From the NCBI GenBank assembly GCA_019313605.1, contig JAFDAW010000060.1:1-11726 (forward strand): a stretch of 11,726 nucleotides of DNA, read 5' to 3'. Shown here piece after piece: positions 1 through 5,952 of the stretch. Both the position numbers and the translations under genes were made by a program. Each line of letters starts with the position of its first letter. Position 1 is the stretch's first letter. This DNA comes from Deltaproteobacteria bacterium. Its GTDB lineage: Bacteria; Myxococcota_A; UBA9160; SMWR01. Under the pieces are notes generated by a model. The model was not told the origin of the DNA and did no database searches. It saw only the letters and a list, made by a program, of their open reading frames with translations.

Positions 1-91
1 CCGAAGGCCAACGCGCAGCCAGGGGTGCGGCCCAGAATGGGCCGTACTCCGCCGCATAGCTTTGGCCGAAGGCCAACGCGCTGTTAGCGCG
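1..91. repeat. REP-like block of short palindromes with GAA/TTC loops
   Basis: Two perfect 6-bp inverted repeats, each with a GAA loop on the plus strand, lie at 29-43 (GGCCCA-gaa-TGGGCC) and 62-76 (TTGGCC-gaa-GGCCAA). The 16-bp word CCGAAGGCCAACGCGC occurs at 1-16 and again at 66-81, so another copy of the 62-76 hairpin begins outside the window with a period of 65 bp. A further inverted repeat, CGCGCT-gtt-AGCGCG at 77-91, carries the TAA stop of the symporter gene (84-86) in its loop. The block lies immediately downstream of that minus-strand gene. It could stabilise or end the transcript, but no T-tract follows, so a REP/BIME-type dispersed element is the better description. Inference beyond the palindromes themselves. 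Confidence 0.6.
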
Positions 92-1481
92 CGGCGCCGT
101 CCGCGTTGTTTGCATCCCGCCGCGCGCTGCGCCGCCGCGCGAGCTCGTCGATGGTCTTCGCGTGTGCTTCGCGGGTCAGCGGATAGCGGGTCGCGACCGC
201 GATCGCGAGCAGCAGGATCACCATCGGGACCAGAGACGTCATCGCTCGGATCGAAAACAGAGCCGTTTCGGACTGGTCGACACGATCGAGCCCCCCCTCG
301 AAACCCGAAAGCTCCAGCGCGAAAGCCATCAAGAGCACCGCGGTCGCGCCGCCGATCTTGCGAAGAAAGGTGAAGAAGCCGACGTACATGCCCTCGCGGC
401 GCTCGCCGGTTTCGAGTTCATCTTCGTCGATCACGTCCCCGAGCATCGACCAGGGCATCAGCTCCGCGACCGCGTATCCAATCGCCGCGAGAGGGGGTAC
501 GGTGAACAGGACCCACCTCGGCCAACTCGGATCGCCGAAGAAGAGCGCAATTTGAATCACGGCCCACCAGGCCGCACCCGCGATGAAGAGCGTGCGCTTG
601 TCGCGCTTCTTGGCGACCGCGAGCCAAACCGGAAGCGACAGGATCACGATCACGAGAAAGAGCGCCAGGGTTGGCGCGAAGTCCGCTTCTCGCCCGATCA
701 GATACGCGAAGTAGAAGAGCAGCATGGCGCCGATCAGGTCGACTGCAATGCGCGCCAGAATGTAGAGGGCCATCAAGATCTGATACGTGCGATGGGTCGC
801 GAGTGCGCGCATTGCGTCGAGGAATCTCGGCGAAGCGCTGCGGCCTTCGATCGGGCGTTCGAAACTCACCGCGTAGACCGCAAACCAGGGGACGACCAGC
901 CACACCGCAGTCACGGCCGTCGTGTAGGTCCAGGCCGACGCGTCGCCCCCGAGCGCGTCGACGACCGACTTCATTCCGACCGCGGCTAGGGTTCCGAGCA
1001 CGGCCGCGATCGAGCGATATGTATTCAGCGAGGTTCGCTCGTCGTAATCCGTCGCCATCTCGGGGAGCAGCGCGAGATAGGGAACGGAGAGGCAGGTCAT
1101 CGAAAGGCTCAGTCCAACGAAGACCAGCGCGTAATAGGCGAATCTCGCGTATTCCGAAGCGAAGGGAGCACTCCACCACATCAGCGCAAAGAAGAATCCG
1201 AAGGGCAGGGCACCGATCAAGAAGTAGGGACGCCTTCGTCCGCTGCGCCAGCGCGTCATGTCCGAGAGTCGTCCCATTCCCGGATCCGTGAACGCGTCGA
1301 TGATGCGTGCGATCCAGATCACGAGCCCCGCCAGGTACGGGCTCAATCCGCCGTGGTCGATCAGAAATTTCAGGTAGAGCAGGGAGACGGCCGAGATCAC
1401 GATGTTGACGGTGTGATCCCCGATCGCGTAGACGGTCTTTCCGGGTGCGGAGAGTCGTTTTTCGTCGGAACTCAGCGGCAA
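84..1481 (-). CDS. GPH-family (MelB-like) cation symporter, MFS fold
   Basis: A 465-residue inner-membrane secondary transporter of the glycoside-pentoside-hexuronide:cation symporter family. The diagnostic motif after the second helix is visible: D62-A-F-T-D66-P-G-M-G-R-L-S-D74, then GRRRPY at about 81-86. D62 and D66 match the cation-binding aspartates of MelB. A second family signature in the C-terminal half reads LGDVIDEDELETGERREGM. About twelve hydrophobic helices are evident. The substrate cannot be named; many GPH proteins from such bacteria are not sugar carriers. I choose the TTG at 1481 because GAGGAG (1490-1495, minus) sits 8 nt upstream and the resulting N-terminus (MPLSSDEKRL) is typical for the family. 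ATGs at 1511 and 1550 also exist but would run into perfect inverted repeats. The gene is divergent from the SufR-like regulator, which may control it. Confidence 0.88.
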   Translation of the reverse strand: MPLSSDEKRLSAPGKTVYAIGDHTVNIVISAVSLLYLKFLIDHGGLSPYLAGLVIWIARIIDAFTDPGMGRLSDMTRWRSGRRRPYFLIGALPFGFFFALMWWSAPFASEYARFAYYALVFVGLSLSMTCLSVPYLALLPEMATDYDERTSLNTYRSIAAVLGTLAAVGMKSVVDALGGDASAWTYTTAVTAVWLVVPWFAVYAVSFERPIEGRSASPRFLDAMRALATHRTYQILMALYILARIAVDLIGAMLLFYFAYLIGREADFAPTLALFLVIVILSLPVWLAVAKKRDKRTLFIAGAAWWAVIQIALFFGDPSWPRWVLFTVPPLAAIGYAVAELMPWSMLGDVIDEDELETGERREGMYVGFFTFLRKIGGATAVLLMAFALELSGFEGGLDRVDQSETALFSIRAMTSLVPMVILLLAIAVATRYPLTREAHAKTIDELARRRSARRDANNADGAAR

Positions 1482-1489
1482 CGAAGTCA

Positions 1490-1495
1490 CTCCTC
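1490..1495 (-). promoter_or_regulatory. Ribosome binding site deciding the symporter start
   Basis: GAGGAG on the minus strand, 8 nt before the TTG at 1481. It supports the TTG over the upstream ATG codons at 1511 and 1550, which have no comparable site. Confidence 0.6.
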
Positions 1496-1512
1496 GCCCG
1501 AGGCATTTCATC

Positions 1513-1548
1513 GCTCTGGCGCGTCGATCTGGGCGCCCGCGCCAGAGC
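1513..1548. promoter_or_regulatory. Perfect 11-bp inverted repeat in the divergent region
   Basis: GCTCTGGCGCG (1513-1523) and its exact reverse complement CGCGCCAGAGC (1538-1548) are separated by 14 bases. The repeat lies 18 bp upstream of the symporter ribosome binding site, so it could be either an operator or a stable hairpin in the symporter mRNA leader. The sequence shows the symmetry; the role is inferred. Confidence 0.55.
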
Positions 1549-1553
1549 ACTGT

Positions 1554-1594
1554 GCCACGAGAACCTATCGAATGTTACGCGACCTTCTCGTGGC
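1554..1594. promoter_or_regulatory. Perfect 10-bp inverted repeat, operator candidate
   Basis: GCCACGAGAA (1554-1563) and TTCTCGTGGC (1585-1594) are perfect inverted arms separated by 21 bases, with matching positions 31 bp apart (about three helical turns). The arms lie between the symporter and regulator genes, ending 30 bp before the regulator ATG. This is the geometry expected for a dimeric winged-helix regulator, so autoregulation and control of the symporter are plausible. The AT-richer spacer could contain overlapping divergent promoters. The word AGAGCACTG also occurs twice nearby (1544-1552 and 1598-1606). Confidence 0.55.
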
Positions 1595-1624
1595 GAAAGA
1601 GCACTGCACGGGTATCTTCGCCGA

Positions 1625-2275
1625 ATGGCGCGGGATGCAAAGCGGCGCACCCGAGATCAGGTGCTGCTGCACCTCAAGCAGAAGGGGCCGCAGACCGCCT
1701 CGGCGCTCGCCAGCCGGGTTCGCGTCACGCCCGTGGCGGTGCGTCAGCACCTCCACAGGCTGTCTGAAGAAGGACTGGTGGCATTCGACGACGAGCGCTG
1801 CCGGGTCGGGAGGCCGCGACGCGTCTGGCGGCTCGCGCCCCGCGCCCAGGCGGAGTTTCCGGATGGGCATTCCGATCTCGCGATCGAACTCATCGATGCG
1901 ATGGAGCGCACCTTTGGCGACGAAGATCTCGATCGACTCGTCGCCGCGCGCACGCGCACCCAGCTGAAGCGCTATCGAGAGGCCCTGCCACCGCGCGACG
2001 CCCCGATCGAAAAACGCGTTGCCGCGCTCGCCAGGCTTCGTCGCGGAGAGGGCTTCATGGCGGAGTGGTCGAAGCAGCGAGACGGGACGCTGCTGCTCGT
2101 GGAAAATCACTGCCCGATCTGCGCTGCCGCCGCTGTTTGCCCATCGCTCTGCCGCGACGAACTCTCGGTCTTCAAGGCCTCGATCGGAAAGGGAGTTCCG
2201 GTCGAACGCGTCGAATACATTCTCGCGGGTAGCCGCCGCTGCGCGTATCGAATCGGACGCGCTTCCGACACATGA
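1625..2275 (+). CDS. SufR-like (COG2345) winged-helix regulator with cysteine cluster
   Basis: A 216-residue cytoplasmic transcription factor. Residues about 10-70 form a winged helix: recognition helix TPVAVRQHLHRLSEEG at 35-50 and a basic wing GRPRRVWRL at 62-70. The C-terminal half carries VENHCPIC (159-166), then C172 and C176, and ends with GSRRCAYRI holding C206. The C163-x12-C176 spacing and late C206 match my memory of the Fe-S-ligating cysteines of cyanobacterial SufR, so an Fe-S or redox/metal sensor is likely. C166 and C172 are extra. No suf genes are present; the divergent neighbour is a transporter. The ATG at 1625 is chosen because the wHTH follows at the usual distance. The reading frame is open back to 1445, but that would cross the inverted repeats. 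No good ribosome binding site is visible at 1625, so the start is less certain than the family. Confidence 0.85.
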   Translation: MARDAKRRTRDQVLLHLKQKGPQTASALASRVRVTPVAVRQHLHRLSEEGLVAFDDERCRVGRPRRVWRLAPRAQAEFPDGHSDLAIELIDAMERTFGDEDLDRLVAARTRTQLKRYREALPPRDAPIEKRVAALARLRRGEGFMAEWSKQRDGTLLLVENHCPICAAAAVCPSLCRDELSVFKASIGKGVPVERVEYILAGSRRCAYRIGRASDT

Positions 2276-2290
2276 TCGAGACGCTGAGTT

Positions 2291-3094
2291 TTAGATCTTG
2301 AAATGAGATCGAATGAAGCGCAGAAAGAGCGAATCGGGTAGGAAGCGCTTTCCGAAAGCGGTACCCAGCGAATCGGGGCCCACCGCGTAGCGTACCTTCG
2401 GCCATCGAGCGGTCAGCGCGCGCTCGATGGTGCGCGCCACGACTTCCGGTCCCGGCGCTTTTGGCAACAACTCGCGGATCACCTTTTCGCAGCGCAGGAT
2501 CCGTTCTCCGTACACGGAACCCCGGTGATCGCCAAAATCCATCGCGTCGTTGAAGTCTGTGTTGATGTCACCTGGCTCGACGAGGGATACCTTGACGCCA
2601 AACGGGTGCAGCTCGTTGCGCAGCGCGAGGCCGAGCGCATCGATCGCACCCTTGCTGGCGGAGTAATGCGCCTGAAAGGGGATTGGTGCGTGCGCGGCGA
2701 GCGAGCTGACGATCACGATGCGGCCGCGCCGAGCCTCGCGCATGCCGGGTATCCCCGCGCGCAGGGTTCGAAGCGTGCCGAAGAAGTTGGTGTCGAACTG
2801 GGCCTGGGCGTCTTCGATGCTGAGTTCCTCGACGCTGCCGTACACCCCGTAGCCCGCATTGCACACCATCGCGTCGAGCTGCTTCACCTGGCTTGCGATT
2901 TGGGCGAAACCCGCGATCACGGACTCCTCGCTGCGGACGTCCATCGCGATCCAATGAACCGCCGGGGCACCCGCGCCCAGCGAGCTGGGATCTCGACTGG
3001 TTCCGAAGACTTCGAAGCCCCGCGCGAGCAGGTGCTCGGCGGCCGCGGCGCCGATGCCCGATGATGCGCCGGTGATCAGGACGGATGATTTCAA
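2291..3094 (-). CDS. Short-chain dehydrogenase/reductase (classical SDR)
   Basis: A 267-residue cytosolic NAD(P)-dependent oxidoreductase of classical SDR length. Visible motifs are the dinucleotide-binding TGASSGIG (8-15), NAGY (79-82), structural N103, the catalytic triad S131, Y144 and K148 (YSASK), and PG at 174-175. R34 after the second strand (GTSRD) suggests NADP(H) preference, which is inference. The substrate is not recognisable; the C-terminal part (about 190-267) is the substrate-specific region. The start is TTG at 3094, since no other in-frame start lies just upstream; a GAGAG/GTGAG purine stretch precedes it. It is convergent with the SufR-like gene (15-bp gap) and divergent from the DUF192 gene. 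Confidence 0.9.
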   Translation of the reverse strand: MKSSVLITGASSGIGAAAAEHLLARGFEVFGTSRDPSSLGAGAPAVHWIAMDVRSEESVIAGFAQIASQVKQLDAMVCNAGYGVYGSVEELSIEDAQAQFDTNFFGTLRTLRAGIPGMREARRGRIVIVSSLAAHAPIPFQAHYSASKGAIDALGLALRNELHPFGVKVSLVEPGDINTDFNDAMDFGDHRGSVYGERILRCEKVIRELLPKAPGPEVVARTIERALTARWPKVRYAVGPDSLGTAFGKRFLPDSLFLRFIRSHFKI

Positions 3095-3112
3095 GGTCGA
3101 CTCACTCTCGCA

Positions 3113-3122
3113 ATTTGCAAAT
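3113..3122. promoter_or_regulatory. 10-bp perfect palindrome between divergent genes
   Basis: ATTTGCAAAT is an exact palindrome and one of the most AT-rich spots in this GC-rich window. It lies in the 74-bp gap between the divergent SDR and DUF192 genes, 18 bp from the SDR start and 46 bp from the DUF192 start. It may be an operator or part of overlapping promoters. I could not assign convincing -35/-10 boxes. Confidence 0.35.
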
Positions 3123-3156
3123 CGATCCTAACATCGAACTCCCCGGTTCCATCAGT

Positions 3157-3162
3157 GAGAGG
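3157..3162 (+). promoter_or_regulatory. Ribosome binding site deciding the DUF192 start
   Basis: GAGAGG lies 6 nt before the TTG at 3169. The start it selects yields a short lipoprotein signal peptide, whereas a start at the upstream ATG (3085) adds 28 polar residues and overlaps the SDR gene start. Confidence 0.55.
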
Positions 3163-3168
3163 CCCTCT

Positions 3169-3708
3169 TTGACCGACTTCCGCACCTCGACGTTTTTTCT
3201 ACTGGCTGCGATCGCGCTCGCCTGTACGCAATCGGAGTCTCCGCCGGATGCCCCGCTCGAAGTGCCCGAAACGCTCTGGGTCGAGATTGCGGGCGAGCCC
3301 TTCGAGCTGGAACTCGCTCTCGACGGCGCTACCCGCCACCTGGGGCTTTCCGGCCGCCTCTCGATCGAACCCAACGGCGGCATGCTGTTCGTGAGCACCG
3401 TCGAGCGGCCCCAGGCCATGGTGATGCGGGATTGTCCGATCCCGATCGACGTCGCGTTTCTCGACGCCTCGGGCGAGGTGTTGGCGATTCACGAGATGCG
3501 ACCGGAGCTGCCGCGTCGGCCCGCCGAGAGCCAGCGCAATTACGAATCGAGGTTACAGATATACGACAGCGGCGTCCCCGCGGGGTTTGCAATCGAGACT
3601 GCGGGGGGCCGGTTGGGCGAAATCGGCCTCCAGGTGGGCGATCGCGTGGTCTTCGACATCGCTCGCACGCTGGATCTCGCCCGCCGCGTCGAAGGCCAGC
3701 AGCGCTGA
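3169..3708 (+). CDS. DUF192 (COG1430/UPF0127) lipoprotein
   Basis: A 179-residue exported protein. The N-terminus (MTDFRTSTFFLLAAIALAC) is a lipoprotein signal ending at C19; the lipobox (A-L-A-C) is acceptable but not ideal. Residues about 35-165 form a DUF192 domain: LGLSGR (58-63), NGGMLF (69-74), MVMRDCPIPIDVAFLD (84-99), then HEMRPE (108-113) and a C-terminal VGDRVVF (157-163). The family is a small beta-barrel found in bacteria and archaea and often exported; its biochemical role is not established, and I do not assign one. C89 sits in the core motif where many members have a polar residue. The TTG start is chosen for its ribosome binding site and signal peptide. It appears monocistronic, with about 200 bp before the next gene. 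Confidence 0.87.
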   Translation: MTDFRTSTFFLLAAIALACTQSESPPDAPLEVPETLWVEIAGEPFELELALDGATRHLGLSGRLSIEPNGGMLFVSTVERPQAMVMRDCPIPIDVAFLDASGEVLAIHEMRPELPRRPAESQRNYESRLQIYDSGVPAGFAIETAGGRLGEIGLQVGDRVVFDIARTLDLARRVEGQQR

Positions 3709-3910
3709 CGCGCGAGTCTGGGGCACCCAACGACCTGAGCACCCCCGCGCTTCAAAGTGGGTCTCAATCCCTACAATCTCATCATTTTCTCGGTGTTGAG
3801 CTCGAGGCGATTGCGGTATTCTCGCCCGTTGCTGGGCCAGGGGGATGGGAGAGGGGTTGCCAAGGGATGGCGGCCATCCAGCCAAATCAATCAGGAGCAT
3901 CGGGATCTCA
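3709..3910 (+). promoter_or_regulatory. Leader region of the desaturase gene
   Basis: A 202-bp non-coding gap. A possible weak promoter is TTGAGC (3796-3801) with TATTCT (3817-3822), but the 15-bp spacer is short. A perfect 6-bp hairpin, GGATGG-cgg-CCATCC (3865-3879), lies 31 nt before the desaturase ATG. An AGGAG-containing purine stretch (about 3892-3896) is rather far (about 14 nt) from that ATG. No terminator for the upstream DUF192 gene is evident. Confidence 0.3.
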
Positions 3911-5002
3911 ATGAGTGACGTTTCGCTTGCGTCTCCAGTACGCCAGCGCCAGACGTTGAACGTGGAAGAGATCGTCAAGGAGATCGGGCCGGACTTCGAG
4001 CCGAGCCGGGTCCTCTATTGGAGCGATCTGCTGACTTCCGCGTTTGTCGGTTGGGCGGCGTTTGTGATCAGCGCGAAGGCGCCCTTTGGTTCGCCGCTAC
4101 ACGTGATTGCGACCGTGGTCGCAATCTTTGCGGTGCTGCGCGCTGCGCTGTTCCTCCACGAACTCGCCCATCTCAAGCGCGGGCAGATCCCGGGTTTCGA
4201 GCTGTTCTGGAACCTCATCGTGGGCATTCCGTTCATGGGCCCGAGCCTGATGTACGTCGGTTCGCACATGGCTCACCACAAGCGAACGGGTTTCGGGACC
4301 CACGACGATCCCGAGTACGCGCCGATCGCCCACTGGAGTCGACTGCGGATCGCAGCCTTCGTATTGATGGCGGCACTGATTCCACTCGTTCTGCCGCTGC
4401 GCTGGGCCATCCTCGGTCCGATCTCCCGGTTCTTTCCGTCGCTTCGGCGCCTCGTCGTCGGCAAACTCTCGACGCTCGCGATCAATCCCCACTACGTTCG
4501 CCCGATGCCCAAGGGCGAGCAGCTCAAACGCTGGAATGCCCAGGAAGCTGGCGCGGCCGTATTTTTCTGGGCGGTGTTCGGCGCGGTGATGGCCGGCTGG
4601 ATCCCGATCGGATGGATCGTCCAGTGGTGCGTTGTCACCGGTGGTGTTCTCGCGGTGAATCAGCTGCGAACGCTCGTCGCGCACGGCTATGAGAACGAGG
4701 GCGAGCAGATGGACACCGAGGCGCAGCTGCTCGACTCCATCAATCTGCGCGGCTGGCCGGTCCTCACGGGCTTGATTGCACCGGTCGGGCTCCGTTACCA
4801 CGCCCTGCATCATCGTCTTCCATTCCTCCCCTACCACAGTCTGGGGCTCGTTCACCGGCGGTTGATGGCCGAGCTGCCGCAGAACGCGCCTTACCGAACG
4901 ACGGTGAGGGATGGTATCGATACGCTCCGCGGGCTCTGGAGAAACGCCGCGGCCCCGCCTCGGGAGACTTTCAGCGCAAGTCCCGCTGCCAGAGAACTTT
5001 AA
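3911..5002 (+). CDS. Membrane fatty-acid desaturase/hydroxylase-like protein
   Basis: A 363-residue integral membrane di-iron oxygenase of the FA_desaturase superfamily (O2-dependent, acting on acyl or other lipid chains). The three histidine boxes are clear: H83-ELA-H87, H119-MA-H122-H123 and H297-AL-H300-H301. H258 (LVAHGYENEG) lies where an additional metal ligand often occurs. Hydrophobic segments at about 42-80, 100-117, 146-168 and 214-250 give the usual two helical-pair layout. The substrate (fatty acyl, sphingoid or carotenoid-like) cannot be decided. The ATG at 3911 is chosen; the frame is open upstream to 3845, but no start there has a better site. Its last 32 bases overlap tail-to-tail the Tam41-like gene on the other strand. 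Location beside a lipid-synthesis operon suggests a membrane-lipid role, but it has its own promoter direction. Confidence 0.85.
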   Translation: MSDVSLASPVRQRQTLNVEEIVKEIGPDFEPSRVLYWSDLLTSAFVGWAAFVISAKAPFGSPLHVIATVVAIFAVLRAALFLHELAHLKRGQIPGFELFWNLIVGIPFMGPSLMYVGSHMAHHKRTGFGTHDDPEYAPIAHWSRLRIAAFVLMAALIPLVLPLRWAILGPISRFFPSLRRLVVGKLSTLAINPHYVRPMPKGEQLKRWNAQEAGAAVFFWAVFGAVMAGWIPIGWIVQWCVVTGGVLAVNQLRTLVAHGYENEGEQMDTEAQLLDSINLRGWPVLTGLIAPVGLRYHALHHRLPFLPYHSLGLVHRRLMAELPQNAPYRTTVRDGIDTLRGLWRNAAAPPRETFSASPAAREL

Positions 5003-5945
5003 AGAGTAGGGGCCACCCGAAGATGAACGGATAGCGGCGCTGCCGCTCGCTCGGGACGATCTTCTTCCCCGTGTGCCGCTCCAGTTTCCAGAGCACGTAG
5101 GGCAACCAGTCGCCAAAAGTTGCGGCGGTCTTGAGCAGCTGAACGGCGTAGACCAACTTGGCCAACACGCGCAGCCGGCTCCAACCCCGCCTCGTCCACG
5201 CCTTCGAGTCGGCGGGTAGGATCGCTTCGATCTCGCCGCCCTCGTCGCGCACCTCGGCACCCATTCTCGCGAGCACGGCCCGCGCCGCACGATCGTACCG
5301 TTCAGGATCGGCTTCGTAGATGCTTTGGATGGTTCCCGGAGCCTCGGGCCGAAGCTCCGCCGAGTAGGTTCCCCGCAGTACCTGCAGCCAGAGAGTGGCG
5401 GTCGTGAATCGGATCGATCCATTCAGTCGGGCCGATTCATTCTCGCTGCGAAGCTCGTAGAGGGTTCGAGCGACTGCCGTGACGGTCGATGCCGCAACGG
5501 CCGCAACGACCGCTTCACGCGCTTCGTTGTCGCGCAGATGAACCGCTAGCGCGGGCTGACAGAAGCGCGCCCAGATCCCCGAGCGCAATCCGCCGGGTTT
5601 CGCGCTGCGCTCGAAGTCGCGCATCGAGACGACCGCGTACTTGCAGCGCAGTGGGCCGAGCTCTGAATCGATCTCCAGGTAGAAGACGTTTGGCGGCAGC
5701 GCCGCATTTGCCCAGGCGAGCAGGCGGGAGCGGTAGGCGTCGCGGTACGCGTCGACGAGTACGTAGAAGTCGAGCACCCCTTCGCTCGTGTTTCGGCGAA
5801 GGCAGGAGCCGTAGAAGAGAACGGCCGCGACGGCGCTGCCGTGGCGGCGCAGGATCTCATCCGTCAGCTGCGCTGCGGCAGCGGGTGCGGGTTGGAGGAG
5901 TTCGGCTCTGACGAGCTCCTCCAGATCGGGGGCCAGCGCGCCCAC
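4971..5945 (-). CDS. Tam41-like putative phosphatidate cytidylyltransferase
   Basis: A 324-residue protein with a nucleotidyltransferase-type start: FYGSCLRRNTSEGVLDFYVLVD (G46-S47 to D65, written from residue 44) with D59. Several blocks resemble the Tam41/Mmp37 family (mitochondrial CDP-DAG synthase): YGS at 45-47, the DF block at 59-65, KYAVVS (102-107; KYGVVS in Tam41), IWARFCQPALAV (124-135; the xLAGRxxKPV region) and TYSAELRPE (193-201; the SYxGDxRM region). This comparison is from memory and unverified. If right, the enzyme makes CDP-diacylglycerol from phosphatidate and CTP. A plain nucleotidyltransferase-fold protein is the alternative. The C-terminus (about 258-324) is basic and partly hydrophobic, possibly membrane-associated. 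GTG at 5945 follows the lipid-kinase stop by 7 nt; the upstream ATG at 6050 would overlap that gene by 98 nt. Last gene of the operon. Confidence 0.72.
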   Translation of the reverse strand: MGALAPDLEELVRAELLQPAPAAAAQLTDEILRRHGSAVAAVLFYGSCLRRNTSEGVLDFYVLVDAYRDAYRSRLLAWANAALPPNVFYLEIDSELGPLRCKYAVVSMRDFERSAKPGGLRSGIWARFCQPALAVHLRDNEAREAVVAAVAASTVTAVARTLYELRSENESARLNGSIRFTTATLWLQVLRGTYSAELRPEAPGTIQSIYEADPERYDRAARAVLARMGAEVRDEGGEIEAILPADSKAWTRRGWSRLRVLAKLVYAVQLLKTAATFGDWLPYVLWKLERHTGKKIVPSERQRRYPFIFGWPLLFKVLWQRDLR

Positions 5946-5952
5946 CGACCCC

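Noticed and set aside
162..989. Long plus-strand open frame (275 codons) opposite the symporter
   Set aside because: It mirrors the symporter gene; the translation is Arg/His/Glu-rich without any recognisable pattern, as expected from antisense of a GC-rich gene.
418..1650. 410-codon minus-strand frame overlapping the symporter in another frame
   Set aside because: An Arg-rich shifted-frame shadow of the symporter; the symporter frame has family motifs along its full length.
2276..2290. Intrinsic terminator between the convergent regulator and SDR genes
   Set aside because: The 15-bp gap has a short TTTT but no stem.
4097..5422. 441-codon minus-strand frame across the desaturase and Tam41-like gene
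   Set aside because: It is antisense to the histidine-box protein and out of frame with the Tam41-like gene; composition is low-complexity Arg/Glu/His.
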